NCBI GenBank assembly: GCA_958438515.1
Contig: CAUBRZ010000001.1
Coordinates: forward strand, 62,001 to 126,000
DNA: 64,000 bases
Reading direction: 5' to 3'
Origin: an uncultured Clostridium sp.
GTDB taxonomy: Bacteria; Bacillota; Clostridia; TANB77; CAG-508
The translations under genes and the position numbers were made by a program. This document shows positions 26,189 to 36,279 of this stretch, one piece after another (within the stretch, counting starts at the first letter, position 1; each line of letters opens with the position of its first letter). The notes under the pieces are model-generated. The model saw nothing but the letters and a program-made list of their open reading frames with translations, ran no database searches and had not been told where the DNA came from.

Positions 26189-27949
26189 ATGAAACAAAAC
26201 AAAAGCAAAAAGATTATAATAATTTTAATTGTTATAATAACAATTATACTAGTAATAGGTGGAATTGCATTTGCATATTTGACAACTGATATTTTTAGAA
26301 GTAATAAAGACCTATTTTTCAAATATACTACTCAATTAGGAGACACCAAAAATGGAATGGTAGATTCAAATCTAAAGAAATATTTTGAAAATAAAAGTAA
26401 AGCATCATATACAAACGAAGGGAATTTTAGAGTTAATGTAACATCTGATGAAGAACAAGAAAAGTATAAAGAGATTAATAATTTCAATATAAGTTTTTTA
26501 GGACAAGTTGATAAAGAAAATAAAAAAGAAGAGCAAGAAATTAGTCTAAATTATTCAGACTCTGTGAAATTTCCAATCAACTACAAAAAAATAGGAGATT
26601 CTATAGGGTTACAAACAAAATATGTAGGCAGTAAGTTTATAGTTGCACAAAAAGATAAACTAGATAAATTATCAAAAATAGAAACATTATCAAATGAAGA
26701 ATTAGATGGAGTAGAATCTTCTGCAACTACTACAATAGATTTTCAAGACACGACAAAAAGCATTTCAAAAATGGAAGAATTAACACAAATAGAATTAACC
26801 AATGAAGAAAAAGAACATATAAGAAATACTTATATTGGGGTTTTAAATCAAACTTTAAGTAAAGATAAATTTTCAAAAGTAAAAGAGAACAACAAAAATG
26901 GATATGTATTATCATTAACAGGCGAAGAATTTAAAAATGTAATAATAAGCATTTTAGAAACTTTAAAAAATGACCAGGTAACATTAGATAAGGTAAATGA
27001 ATATTTGAAAGTTAGACAAAAATCATCAAAGATAACAGAAAGTGATATAGATAACGAAATAAAAACAATAAATAACAATTCTGATTTAAATGAAGAAAAT
27101 ATTGAAATAACAGTATATAGTAAAAATGGAAAAACAGCTGAGATAATAATAAAAACAGATAAAATGAAAATAGACTTGGAAAAAATAAATACACAAGAAA
27201 GTTTAGAATATCATATTACACTTGAAGTAGCAGAAGATGACGAAACATACAAAATATATTTAAATGCTAATTATTCAGGATTATCATCAATGCAAACTAT
27301 ATCTGAAAATTATGAAGCAGGAATAGAAACATCACAAATTCAATATAAATATCAATTTGATAATAGCATAAATTTTACAAACAATATTAATATTGAAGAA
27401 TTTACTAAAGACAATTCAATGATATTAACTGATTATGAACAAGAACAAATATCAAACTTTATAACAGCAGTTACCGGAAGAATAACAGCAGTAAATAAAC
27501 AACAAATGGAACAACTGGGGTTAAAAGAAAACGAAAATCCAATTCAATATATAATACCTATGGAAATCATAATGCAAGCAAATTCTATAAATATAATGGA
27601 TAAACAAGATTTGAGTGAATTAGAAGTAAATACATTCAATCAAAAATTTGAAGTATATGAAAGTACAAATTTACAAGGAACAACTGTAAAAGGGTTAATA
27701 TCAACAATATCAAGAAATAATGGCATAACAGATGAAGAAAGTTCTATACAAACAGATGAAGAAACAAATACAGAAAACATAACACATAAAATAGAAGAAA
27801 TAAACTATAATGGAGAAGAATATGACGTAAATCAACACAATATAACTTTCATAAGAGGAGATATAGACATAAGCAAAAATTATAGAGTAGAATTTGAAAA
27901 AGACCAAGACACAGGAATAATATATAGAGCAGTCATAAGCGTGAAATAA
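26189..27949 (+). CDS. Hypothetical membrane-anchored protein
   Basis: 586 aa from the ATG at 26189 (GGGG eight bases upstream); a TTG at 26150 lies inside the terminator stem. One N-terminal membrane helix (about residues 9-30) precedes a large, Asn/Glu/Lys-rich, probably surface-exposed domain. No motif recognised. Confidence 0.6.
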   Translation: MKQNKSKKIIIILIVIITIILVIGGIAFAYLTTDIFRSNKDLFFKYTTQLGDTKNGMVDSNLKKYFENKSKASYTNEGNFRVNVTSDEEQEKYKEINNFNISFLGQVDKENKKEEQEISLNYSDSVKFPINYKKIGDSIGLQTKYVGSKFIVAQKDKLDKLSKIETLSNEELDGVESSATTTIDFQDTTKSISKMEELTQIELTNEEKEHIRNTYIGVLNQTLSKDKFSKVKENNKNGYVLSLTGEEFKNVIISILETLKNDQVTLDKVNEYLKVRQKSSKITESDIDNEIKTINNNSDLNEENIEITVYSKNGKTAEIIIKTDKMKIDLEKINTQESLEYHITLEVAEDDETYKIYLNANYSGLSSMQTISENYEAGIETSQIQYKYQFDNSINFTNNINIEEFTKDNSMILTDYEQEQISNFITAVTGRITAVNKQQMEQLGLKENENPIQYIIPMEIIMQANSINIMDKQDLSELEVNTFNQKFEVYESTNLQGTTVKGLISTISRNNGITDEESSIQTDEETNTENITHKIEEINYNGEEYDVNQHNITFIRGDIDISKNYRVEFEKDQDTGIIYRAVISVK

Positions 27950-27965
27950 TAGTTCTAAAATAAAA

Positions 27966-27998
27966 AAAGAAGCATATATTACTATATGCTTCTTTTTG
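27966..27998 (+). terminator. Intrinsic terminator
   Basis: AGAAGCATATA (27968-27978) pairs with TATATGCTTCT (27983-27993), followed by TTTT. Confidence 0.8.
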
Positions 27999-28006
27999 CA
28001 TTAAGA

Positions 28007-28020
28007 GGGACAGGACAAAA
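28007..28020 (+). repeat. GGGACAGGACAAAA repeat, copy 1
   Basis: A 14-base string shared with the copy at 29800, located between a terminator and spoIIIAA. Confidence 0.6.
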
Positions 28021-28091
28021 ACTGTTCACTAAAAAGTCGAAAAAAGAAGAATTACGTGTAAAATATAAGAAAATGAGAATAGGTGATACAA

Positions 28092-28969
28092 ATGAAAAAT
28101 TTAGAAGAGGTATTAAAATATTTTCCGTCTAATATTTATAATTTGTTAATAAAAACATTAGGACAAAATCAGAATATAACAAAAGAACTACAAGAAATAA
28201 GAATAAGATGTAGAAGGCCAATCTTATTAAAGTTAAGACAAACAGATATAGTTATAGATTATATAGTGACTGAACAAGAAATATTACAAACGTTAGAAAG
28301 ATTGTGTAATAATTCAATATATGCATATAAAAATCAAATATGTGAAGGCTTTATAACCATAAAAGGAGGTCATAGAGTAGGAATAACAGGTACAGCTGTT
28401 ATAGAAAATGGAAAGATAATTAACCTAAAATATATAACAAGTCTAAATTTTAGAATTGCAAGAGAAATATTTGATTGTAGTAACAAGATTTTAGAACAGA
28501 TAATAGATATTAAGAATAATACAATTTACAATACACTTATAGTGTCACCACCACGGTATGGGAAAAACAACAATATTAAGAGATGCAATAAGAAAAATAA
28601 GTGATGGAATAGATAGCATAGGATTTAAAGGAAAAACATGTGGAATAGTAGATGAAAGAGGAGAAATAGCTGCGATTTATCAGGGAATTCCACAAAATGA
28701 TGTTGGTTTAAGAACAGATGTTATTGAAAATATATCAAAAGAAAAAGGAATGAGAATGTTAATACGTTCTATGGCACCGGAAATAATAGCTTGTGATGAA
28801 ATAGGGTCAAAAGAAGATGTAAAGGCAATACGGACAAGCTATTACATCAGGAGTAAAAGGAATATTTACTATGCATGGAAAAAATTTAGAAGATATAAAA
28901 AACAATCCGGATATTAATGAGTTAATAGAGAAAAAACAAATAGAAAAAATTATATTTCTTGGAAATTAG
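28092..28969 (+). CDS. spoIIIAA: Stage III sporulation protein AA (ATPase), two CGG +1 shifts
   Basis: 291 aa with the C's at 28554 and 28831 skipped, close to the family length of about 307. It is a secretion-type ATPase. The first shift falls exactly at the P-loop and restores PPGMGKTT (Gly155 to Thr160). CGIVDERGEIAA and APEIIACDEIG follow, and the second shift restores the region of GQAITSG (Gly247) through a C-terminal GIFTMHGKNLEDI segment. SpoIIIAA powers the mother-cell feeding-tube channel to the forespore. First gene of the complete AA-AH operon. AGGTG precedes the ATG. Confidence 0.88.
28554..28557 (+). other. CGG +1 shift site 1 in spoIIIAA
   Basis: CCA-CGGT-ATG. Skipping C28554 gives Pro154-Gly155-Met and rebuilds the Walker A motif. 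One of the two sites with GGT instead of GGA. Confidence 0.88.
28831..28834 (+). other. CGG +1 shift site 2 in spoIIIAA
   Basis: ATA-CGGA-CAA. Skipping C28831 gives Ile246-Gly247-Gln. Confidence 0.88.
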
Positions 28970-29044
28970 AAAAATTTAGTTCTAAAAAGTATTTGAGTGA
29001 ATATAATACAATAATTAATAAAAGAAAGAAGGACAAGATATAAA

Positions 29045-29557
29045 ATGATACAAATGATAAAGTATTTTATTTTATTTTTAATTCTGATTGCATCTAGTAT
29101 GATAGGAAAATTTTTATCAAAAAAATATGTATACAGACTAGAAGAATTAGAAGAAATGCAAAATGCATTAAATATTTTAAAAACAAAAATAAAATTTACA
29201 TATGAGCCAATACCAGAGATTTTCGAAGAAATTTCTAATAGTGTAAATAAAAATATAGGTAATATATTTAAAAATGCAAAAAATAAGATGAATAAAACAA
29301 CAGCAAACATAGCATGGGAAGAAGCAATTGATGAAACTGTTACAAACTTAAAGCAAGAAGATAGAAATACTTTAAAAACTTTATCAAAATTATTAGGACA
29401 AACAGATGTCGAAGGACAAGTAGGTCAAATAGAAATAACACAAAGATTTCTAGAAGATCAAATAGGTCAAGCATTAGAAGAAAAGCAAAAGAATGAAAAA
29501 CTATATACAAAATTAGGGACAATAATGGGGTTAGCAATTATCATAGTATTATTTTAA
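29045..29557 (+). CDS. spoIIIAB: Stage III sporulation protein AB
   Basis: 170 aa, the normal length. N- and C-terminal membrane segments (residues 5-20 and about 155-170) flank a helical domain with the family pattern LEELEEMQNALNILKTKI. Second member of the operon, part of the SpoIIIA-SpoIIQ channel in the mother-cell membrane. Confidence 0.9.
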   Translation: MIQMIKYFILFLILIASSMIGKFLSKKYVYRLEELEEMQNALNILKTKIKFTYEPIPEIFEEISNSVNKNIGNIFKNAKNKMNKTTANIAWEEAIDETVTNLKQEDRNTLKTLSKLLGQTDVEGQVGQIEITQRFLEDQIGQALEEKQKNEKLYTKLGTIMGLAIIIVLF

Positions 29558-29602
29558 AAACTTATAAGCTAAAAAAATATTATCTATAGGAGGAAAAGTA
29601 AA

Positions 29603-29797
29603 ATGGATATTAACTTATTATTTAAAATAGCAGCAATTGGAATTTTAGTAGCAGTTTTGTATCAAGTTCTAGTAAGAGCAGGAAGAGAAGATCAGGCAAT
29701 GATGACAACACTAGCAGGACTAGTAATAGTTCTAACAATGGTGATAAAAGAAATAAGTGGATTATTTGACACAATTAGGACTGTTTTTAATTTATAA
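29603..29797 (+). CDS. spoIIIAC: Stage III sporulation protein AC
   Basis: 64 aa, two membrane helices, with the family's DQAMMTTLAGLVIVLTMVI. TAGGAGG before the ATG. Channel component. Confidence 0.92.
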   Translation: MDINLLFKIAAIGILVAVLYQVLVRAGREDQAMMTTLAGLVIVLTMVIKEISGLFDTIRTVFNL

Positions 29798-29799
29798 GG

Positions 29800-29905
29800 G
29801 GGACAGGACAAAAATAGGTCATAAAACAAGTAGAAAAATGTAAAAAATTGTTTTTGACAGAAATAGACAAAAAAAGTGAAATGAAAAAGTGGTGTCCCTA
29901 CTAGT
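29800..29905 (+). repeat. GGGACAGGAC element with inverted end, copy 2
   Basis: It begins GGGACAGGACAAAAA (29800-29814) and ends near GGTGTCCCTA (29891-29900), so the ends are imperfect inverted repeats about 100 bases apart. The interior is AT-rich and non-coding. It separates spoIIIAC from spoIIIAD, genes usually adjacent. Confidence 0.55.
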
Positions 29906-29920
29906 TCAGAAAGGAATAGT

Positions 29921-30307
29921 ATGGAAGTTTTTAAGATAATTGGAATTGCTTTAGTTGGGTTGATAATTATTATTCTTCTTAAACAATATAGACCTGAATT
30001 TGCTATATATATTAGTCTACTTACTGGAGTTTTGATTTTGCTGTTAGTTATGGACAAGTTAACAGGAATTATTAATTTGCTACAATCTATGGCAAATAAG
30101 ACTTCAATTAATAGTACTTTTTTGATGTTACTTATTAAAATAACTGGTATTGCGTTTTTGTCAGAGTTTGCAGTGAGTATTTGTAAAGATTCAGGTGAAG
30201 CTGCGATTGCAAGTAAGATTGAAATAGGAACTAAGATTATTATTATATCTATGTCAATACCTATTATATCTAGTTTGTTGGAAATAATAGTAAAGGTATT
30301 GCCATAG
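29921..30307 (+). CDS. spoIIIAD: Stage III sporulation protein AD
   Basis: 128 aa with several membrane helices and the typical FLSEFAVSICKDSGEAAIASKIEI. Codon use (many ATT, CTT) is less A-rich than its neighbours. It follows the GGGACAGG element. Confidence 0.9.
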   Translation: MEVFKIIGIALVGLIIIILLKQYRPEFAIYISLLTGVLILLLVMDKLTGIINLLQSMANKTSINSTFLMLLIKITGIAFLSEFAVSICKDSGEAAIASKIEIGTKIIIISMSIPIISSLLEIIVKVLP

Positions 30308-30325
30308 AAGAAAAAGGAAGTACAA

Positions 30326-31496
30326 ATGAAAAATGTAAGATATGTTTTTAAAATTATAGTAACTAGTATAATATTTTTTTTATTTATTCTAATTCCTACA
30401 GACGTAAAATTTTGTAAAGAGACAGATACATTAAATGAGCAACAAGAAGAGTTTAAAATCCAGGATTTTATAAATAGTGCAAATGAATATACAGGTGAAT
30501 TTTTAAACGATATAGACATGAATGATATTTTAAATAATGCAATAAAAGGAGAAGTTGATAATAGTACTCTAACTAAAAAAATATTTAATTTATTTGGTAA
30601 AGAGATTACAGCTAATATTAGTTCTATAGTAAGTATCATAGCTATTATTTTAATACATAGTATTTTAAAATCAATTAGTGAAAGTTTGGAAAATGATGGA
30701 ATATCAAAATTGATTTTTTATGTGCAATATATTTTGATTGTAACTATTATAATGTCAAATTTTACTGATATTGTAAAATTAGTTCAAGATACATCAAACA
30801 ATTTAGTTGGATTTATGAATTTACTAGTTCCTTTACTCATAACCCTTATGATGTATACAGGAAGTATAACGACAAGTAGTGTTTTAGAACCAATTATATT
30901 ATTTATGATAAATTTTATTGGAAACATTATACAAGCCTTTGTTATACCATTAGTATTAATATTAACTAGTTTGGTTATTATTTCAAAAATATCAGATAAA
31001 GTGCAAATAAATAAATTATCAAAGTTTTTAAAATCTGGAATAGTAGGATTTTTAGGAATTATATTAACAATATTTGTGGGGGTAGTTTCTTTAGAAGGTA
31101 CATTATCTAGTAGTGTAGATGGAATTACAGCTAAAACCACAAAGGCTGTAGTAAGTTCAGCAATACCAGTAGTAGGAAAAATCTTAGGAGATGCTGTAGA
31201 TACTGTTCTGGGCTGTGGGATAGTCCTAAAAAATGCAGTTCGGATTAGTAGGTGTAATTGTTATAGTTGGTATTTGCATTATGCCAATTATAAAATTAGC
31301 TGTTTTAACAATATCATATAAATTGATTTCTACAATTGTAGAACCAATTGCTGACAAAAAAATAGTAGGCCTTTTAGAGCAAGTGGGAGATATATTTAAA
31401 ATATTTTTAGCAATTTTAAGTGCTATAGCATTTATGTTGATTATAGGAACAGCATTAGTTTTAAAAATGTCAAACAACAGTATGATGTATAGATAA
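30326..31496 (+). CDS. spoIIIAE: Stage III sporulation protein AE, CGG +1 shift
   Basis: 389 aa with the C at 31241 skipped (family about 399). An N-terminal signal-like helix, then a multi-helix membrane region. The conserved DTVLGCGIVLKNAVG spans the shift at Val305-Gly306 and continues into the last membrane segments to the TAA at 31494. Without the shift the protein would end in unrelated sequence about 26 residues later. Channel component. Confidence 0.88.
31241..31244 (+). other. CGG +1 shift site in spoIIIAE
   Basis: GTT-CGGA-TTA. Skipping C31241 gives Val305-Gly306-Leu. Confidence 0.88.
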
Positions 31497-31506
31497 GGGG
31501 ATAAAA

Positions 31507-32136
31507 ATGATAGAGTTTTTAAGTTCTTGGGCAAAAGGATTAGGAGTTGTTATTGTTATAGTATCTGTTTTAGAGATGCTTTTACCAAATAATAAAACAA
31601 AAAAATATATTCGAATGGTATTAGGGGTTTATGTGATATTTAATATAATAGCACCTTTTATACAAAATAAAGATGTTTTTGATATAAATGATTTGAATTT
31701 AGATGAGTATCAATCTATTGAAACAAGCAGTGTTGACCAAACTAGCATGAATGAAAGGATAAAAGTACTATATGAACAAGAACTAGAAAAAGATATAATA
31801 AAAAAACTAGAAGAAAAAGGATATGAAACAAGTAAATGTAAGGTAACAGCACAAATATCTGATGATGAGAAAGAAACTAAAATTAATAAAATAAAGTTGA
31901 ATATTGAAAAGAAAAATGATATTGAAAAAACAAATAAGCAAGATAATGAAACGGAAGAAAAAATAGTAACACAAATACAAAAAATAAAAAAAGTAGATAC
32001 AAATATTAAAATAAAAGATGACGAAGAAAAAGAAAATGAAAAACAAGTAAAAATAACAAAAACTGACATTCAAAATGTAAAAAAATTTTTAATTGAGGAA
32101 TACGGGGTGAATGAAAAATGTTTAGAGATAAACTAA
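31507..32136 (+). CDS. spoIIIAF: Stage III sporulation protein AF
   Basis: 209 aa. Two N-terminal membrane helices (about residues 10-27 and 37-54) and a soluble ring-building-type domain ending EEYGVNEKCLEI. It overlaps spoIIIAG by 19 bases. Confidence 0.85.
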   Translation: MIEFLSSWAKGLGVVIVIVSVLEMLLPNNKTKKYIRMVLGVYVIFNIIAPFIQNKDVFDINDLNLDEYQSIETSSVDQTSMNERIKVLYEQELEKDIIKKLEEKGYETSKCKVTAQISDDEKETKINKIKLNIEKKNDIEKTNKQDNETEEKIVTQIQKIKKVDTNIKIKDDEEKENEKQVKITKTDIQNVKKFLIEEYGVNEKCLEIN

Positions 32137-32741
32137 AGAAGATAATTAATAAAAATGAAGATGAAGTAGACGGAAATGACAAAAAGAAAATTGAAAATTT
32201 GGTATTTTTTGTTGTGATATTAATAATAACAATTGTTGTTATTAATATCATATGGAATGGAAACAAAAATAAAGATAATAAAGAGAATAATTTAGATAAT
32301 AAACAGTTAGCGTCGACAAATCAAGGAAAAATAACAGATGAAAATTTACAGTCAACAGATAATTTGGAAGAAAAACTGGAAAATATATTATCTAAAATAC
32401 AAGGGGTAGGAGATGTAGATGTATGTATTAATTATTCAGAATCTAGTGAATTAATAGCAATGTATAATGAAAATTCAAAAGTAAGTAATACAGAAGAAAC
32501 TGACACATCAGGAGGAATAAGAAAAATACAAGAAACTGATTCACAAAAAGATATTGTTTATAGAGAAGAAAATGGAGAAAAGATACCAATAACTAAAAAA
32601 GTGGTACAACCCAAAATAGAAGGTGCAATTATTACAGCAAAAGGTGCAGGTAATGCTAATACAAAGTCAAATATTATTCAGGCAGTAGAAGCTGTTACTG
32701 GACTTGCAACTCATAAAATACAAGTATTTGAAAAAAATTAA
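32118..32741 (+). CDS. spoIIIAG: Stage III sporulation protein AG
   Basis: 207 aa. One membrane helix (about residues 30-48) and a periplasmic-like domain with ILSKIQGVGDVDVCINY and KGAGNANTKSNIIQAVEAVTG, the family signature. It forms the large ring of the channel. Confidence 0.9.
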   Translation: MFRDKLKKIINKNEDEVDGNDKKKIENLVFFVVILIITIVVINIIWNGNKNKDNKENNLDNKQLASTNQGKITDENLQSTDNLEEKLENILSKIQGVGDVDVCINYSESSELIAMYNENSKVSNTEETDTSGGIRKIQETDSQKDIVYREENGEKIPITKKVVQPKIEGAIITAKGAGNANTKSNIIQAVEAVTGLATHKIQVFEKN

Positions 32742-32756
32742 AAAGGGGGATTTTTT

Positions 32757-33390
32757 ATGAAATTATTAAAGAAAAATCAGGTTATTATATATGTAATAGC
32801 AATTATGCTTATGACTGCTCGGATATTTAAATTATACAACAAAACAAGATGGGAATTCTTTAGAAACTAGTGTAGAGATGGAGTCAAATGATGATACAAA
32901 ATTAGCAAATATAGGTGACGCAACTTTAGTTAATAGTAGTGACATAGTAGATAATAATGTTACATCAAATGAAGTAAAAGAACAACAAGAAAATAATACA
33001 AGTAAAACAGATACAATTTCAACTAGTAATAATGAAAACAATAGTGATGATTACTTTGTTAAGTCAAAATTAGAAAGGGATACTATGTATTCTCAAATGA
33101 TAGAAACATATGAAAAAGTTTTAAATAGTAATAATTCATTAGAAACACAGAAACAAACTGCAACTCAAGAGATTACAAAAATAAATGAAACTAAAAATAG
33201 TATTATGATATCTGAAAATCTTTTAAAGACAAAAGGGTTTGATAACAATATTATATTTGTAAATGGTCAAAGTATTAGTATTATTGTTGGAACACAAGAA
33301 TTAAAGCAAGAAGAAGTTGCACAGATTCAAAATATAGTATCAAGAGAGATGAAAGCACAAATAGAAAATATACATATTTCTACTAAATAA
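32757..33390 (+). CDS. spoIIIAH: Stage III sporulation protein AH, CGG +1 shift
   Basis: 210 aa with the C at 32820 skipped. The N-terminal membrane helix ends in AGYLNY, a conserved motif of clostridial SpoIIIAH, and the glycine of that motif (Gly22) is the one restored by the shift. The C-terminal ring-building domain includes AQIQNIVSREMKAQIENIHIS. It pairs with SpoIIQ across the intermembrane space. AAGGGGGA precedes the ATG. Confidence 0.88.
32820..32823 (+). other. CGG +1 shift site in spoIIIAH
   Basis: GCT-CGGA-TAT. Skipping C32820 gives Ala21-Gly22-Tyr. Confidence 0.88.
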
Positions 33391-33393
33391 TAT

Positions 33394-33442
33394 AAAATGA
33401 CAAAAACATTACCTAATTATTATAGGTTGTTTTTGTCATTTT
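33394..33442. terminator. Bidirectional terminator after spoIIIAH
   Basis: AAAATGACAAAAAC (33394-33407) pairs with GTTTTTGTCATTTT (33429-33442), with inner pairing of ACCTA/TAGGT. Confidence 0.7.
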
Positions 33443-33625
33443 TCTTATATATTTTCCAATTTCCTCATCAGTTAATTCTAATTCTATAATTAAATTATAA
33501 AGAACATCTCTTCTTGGTAAGTCTTCTTCATTGTCTATTCTGACATATTGTCTTAAGCTAATACCCAAAAGTTTAGCCATTTTTTCTTGAGTATAATTTC
33601 TAGATATTCTTTTTTCTTTAATCAT
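33413..33625 (-). CDS. Small XRE-family HTH protein
   Basis: 70 aa, essentially one Cro/CI helix-turn-helix (TQEKMAKLLGISLRQYVRIDN) and a short tail. Its 3' end lies in the terminator shared with spoIIIAH. Probably a DNA-binding regulator; target unknown. Confidence 0.7.
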   Translation of the reverse strand: MIKEKRISRNYTQEKMAKLLGISLRQYVRIDNEEDLPRRDVLYNLIIELELTDEEIGKYIRKMTKTTYNN

Positions 33626-33748
33626 ATGACCACCTTTACTATTTAATTAAAACCATTATTGCATAATTTATTTTAATTTTGTATTAACATTTAATGTCAT
33701 GTATAGTATAAATAAATTAAATTTATACAGAAGAAAGAAGGAAAAGAT

Positions 33749-34036
33749 ATGAAAATAAAAGTTAATAATTATGGAATAACATTAATAGCGCTAGTAATAA
33801 CTATAATAGTACTATTAATTCTAGCAGGAATAAGTATAGCTACTCTAACAGGAGAAAATGGATTAATAACAAAAACAAGTAGTGCAAAAGAAAAGACAAA
33901 ACAAGCAGAAGTAGAAGAAAGAGTTAAAATTGAAGTGCTAGGAAGTTATGGAACAGATGGAAAGATAGATATTAATTTATTAAACAACAATTTAAAAGCA
34001 CACATAATAGGATTAACTTATAAAAGTATAATTTAA
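33749..34036 (+). CDS. Prepilin-like protein, truncated
   Basis: 95 aa. The short basic leader, then GITLIALVITIIVLLILAGI and a GENGLI motif, is the type IV prepilin N-methylation pattern, with cleavage expected before or near GITLIAL. Such proteins usually run well beyond 120 aa; here the C-terminal half is short and ends HIIGLTYKSII. Probably a remnant or minor pseudopilin. AGAAGGAAAAG precedes the ATG. Confidence 0.6.
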   Translation: MKIKVNNYGITLIALVITIIVLLILAGISIATLTGENGLITKTSSAKEKTKQAEVEERVKIEVLGSYGTDGKIDINLLNNNLKAHIIGLTYKSII

Positions 34037-34060
34037 AATAAAAAATCTTTCTAAAAAGTG

Positions 34061-34088
34061 TTGTAAAAAAAATATTTATTGATATAAT
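34061..34088 (+). promoter_or_regulatory. Sigma-A type promoter of pfkA
   Basis: TTGTAA (34061-34066) and TATAAT (34083-34088), spacer 16. Confidence 0.55.
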
Positions 34089-34126
34089 AAGTAAAGAAAA
34101 ACAACAATTTAAGGGAGGATTTTTTT

Positions 34127-35272
34127 ATGATAAAAAGAGTAGGAATACTAGCAAATGGAGGAGATGTATCAGGGTTTAATGCAGTAATTAGGGCTATTGT
34201 CAAAACTGCAGAAAATCATGGAGTAGAATGTTATGGGATTATAGATGGATATAATGGATTACTAAAAAAGGATTTTGAACTATTAACAACAGATGCAAAT
34301 GGAGAAGCTATAGGAATTCTTCCAAAAGGTGGTTCAATAATAGGTTCGTCAACAAATTCAAATATTTTTAATTATAAAGTGAAAAATGAAGATGGAACTG
34401 TAGAGTATAAAGATTTATCAGAACAAGCAATAAATAACATAAAAGAATTTGGGTTTGATTGTATATTTACATTAGGAGGAGATGGAACACAAAAATCAGC
34501 AAGAGACTTTTCAACTAAAGGAGTAAATATTATAGGAGTTCCAAAAACAATTGATAATGACGTTGCTTGTACAGAAATAACATTTGGATATAATACAGCA
34601 GTATCAGTAGCTATGGAAGCTTTAGATAGATTACACACAACAGGTGAAACACATCATAGGATTATGGTATTAGAAGTTATGGGAAGATATGCTGGATGGA
34701 TTGCTTTAGAATCAGCAATAGCAGGAGGCGCAGATGTTGCACTAATTCCAGAAATTCCATATGATATAAATAGAGTAGCAACTAAAATTGAAAACAGAAA
34801 GAAAAGAGGAAAAAACTTTAGTGTAGTAGTTGTTGCAGAAGGAGCAAAGCCAAAAGATGGAGAAATGGTAGTCTCAAATGTAAGAAATAATGGAGCAGGA
34901 GTAGATAACACAAAACTAGGTGGAATAGGACAAGTTGTTGCAAAACAATTAGAAGAATTAACAGGATTAGAGGCTAGAAATACAACTTTAGGATATATGC
35001 AAAGAGGAGGAACACCAACAGCATTTGATAGAGTATTATCAACTAAATATGGAACAAAGGCAATGGAACTTGCATTAGAAGGAAAATTTGGAACACTAGT
35101 AGTAATAAAAGATGGAAAATTAGATTGTGTTTCATTAGAAGAAGTTGTTGGTAAAAATACAAAAATAGGAGCAGTATCTGGAAATACAGCAGAAAGTAAC
35201 CTAAGAAAAGTAACAATGGATGATGATTTAGTAAAAACAGCAAGAGATATTGGAATTAATTTAGGTGATTAA
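34127..35272 (+). CDS. 6-phosphofructokinase
   Basis: 381 aa. The phosphofructokinase core is clear: GGDVSGFNAVIR, TLGGDGTQKSA, PKTIDNDV with the catalytic Asp, MGRYAGW and RGGTPTAFDR. The phosphoryl-donor determinants are mixed: Gly in GGDGT is the ATP-type residue, Lys in PKTIDND is frequent in PPi-type enzymes, so donor preference is left open. It catalyses the committing step of glycolysis. AGGGAGG precedes the ATG. Confidence 0.9.
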   Translation: MIKRVGILANGGDVSGFNAVIRAIVKTAENHGVECYGIIDGYNGLLKKDFELLTTDANGEAIGILPKGGSIIGSSTNSNIFNYKVKNEDGTVEYKDLSEQAINNIKEFGFDCIFTLGGDGTQKSARDFSTKGVNIIGVPKTIDNDVACTEITFGYNTAVSVAMEALDRLHTTGETHHRIMVLEVMGRYAGWIALESAIAGGADVALIPEIPYDINRVATKIENRKKRGKNFSVVVVAEGAKPKDGEMVVSNVRNNGAGVDNTKLGGIGQVVAKQLEELTGLEARNTTLGYMQRGGTPTAFDRVLSTKYGTKAMELALEGKFGTLVVIKDGKLDCVSLEEVVGKNTKIGAVSGNTAESNLRKVTMDDDLVKTARDIGINLGD

Positions 35273-35296
35273 AAAGTGTGAAAGGATTAAACACAA

Positions 35297-35941
35297 ATGA
35301 GTAAAAATAAAAAAATTGTAATAATGATTTCCATAATTATAATAATTGTAATAATAGTAACAGGAGTAGTTTGCTATTTTCTTAGAAACAAGAATAATAA
35401 TAATCCAAGTTCAAAAATAAGCAAATTATATGAAAAATTAAAATCAGACAATTCATATACATTCACACAAACATTAGATAATGAAAATAAAATGTATTAT
35501 GCAAAAAAAGAAGGAAAAGCATATATTGATATTTTTGAAGATGGACAAGAAAATAAAACAATTGTAACAGAAGGTAACACATATTTAGTAAATGATGATG
35601 AAAAAACATATTATATTTATAATAACAATGAAACAGATTTTAATAAAATAGAAAATCAATTATCTGAATTAAAAGACATGGAAAACAAAAAAGGAAAAGA
35701 AAAAATAGGAAATACAACTTATTATTATGAAGAATATGATAGTATAACAGAATTTATTATTCAAAATAGTTTTTATAATATAGAAGAAAACAAACCAAAA
35801 ACAAGATTTTATTTTGATGGAGATGAATTAAAATATATAAAAACTATAATTAACAATAAGCAAGAATTAACCAAAATTGATATTTCGAATAAAGTTGATA
35901 ATAAATTATTTGAAATATCATCAGATTATCAAAAAAAGTAA
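35297..35941 (+). CDS. Hypothetical membrane-anchored protein
   Basis: 214 aa. One membrane helix (about residues 6-29) and an Asn/Lys-rich extracytoplasmic domain with the pattern KMYYAKKEGKAYIDI, reminiscent of a lipoprotein-like beta fold but unassigned. Confidence 0.55.
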   Translation: MSKNKKIVIMISIIIIIVIIVTGVVCYFLRNKNNNNPSSKISKLYEKLKSDNSYTFTQTLDNENKMYYAKKEGKAYIDIFEDGQENKTIVTEGNTYLVNDDEKTYYIYNNNETDFNKIENQLSELKDMENKKGKEKIGNTTYYYEEYDSITEFIIQNSFYNIEENKPKTRFYFDGDELKYIKTIINNKQELTKIDISNKVDNKLFEISSDYQKK

Positions 35942-35989
35942 AAAAGACTTGTAATTTATGTAAAAATATGTAATAATATAAACATAAAT

Positions 35990-36250
35990 AATTAAAGACA
36001 ATAAAAAAGAGGAGTATGTTTATACTTGAATTTAAAAGAGAAAAGAAGTCATTGGCTGAAAGCTTCTTAATAAAAGGTAAACAGAAGGTAGCTTTTTTGT
36101 TAATATTCTGAGAAATATAAATTAGGAATATTCGTTTTAGCAACGTTACTAGCTAATAGAGATATAATTTATAATAGTATTATTAAAAATTATAAGTAAG
36201 GTGGTACCGCAAGAAATATTCTCGCCCTTATATAGGGCGAGTTTTTGTTT
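35990..36250 (+). ncRNA. T-box leader of valS
   Basis: The T-box core AAGGTGGTACCGC (36198-36210) is followed by the terminator stem CTCGCCCT (36221-36228) / AGGGCGAG (36234-36241) and TTTTTG. Upstream, AGAGGAG, GGCTGAAAGC and AACGTTAC fit stem I and linker landmarks. Uncharged tRNA would favour antitermination. The specifier is inferred to be Val from the downstream gene; I did not fix the exact specifier position. Confidence 0.88.
36221..36247 (+). terminator. T-box terminator
   Basis: An 8-bp GC-rich stem with TTTTTG after it, the regulated terminator of the valS leader. Confidence 0.85.
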
Positions 36251-36279
36251 TTTTATAATATAAAAAGGAGGAAAATTAT

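Noticed and set aside
29692..30639. A 315-codon minus-strand ORF across spoIIIAC-AE
   Set aside because: It is antisense to three conserved sporulation genes and to the repeat element, with hydrophobic shadow composition.
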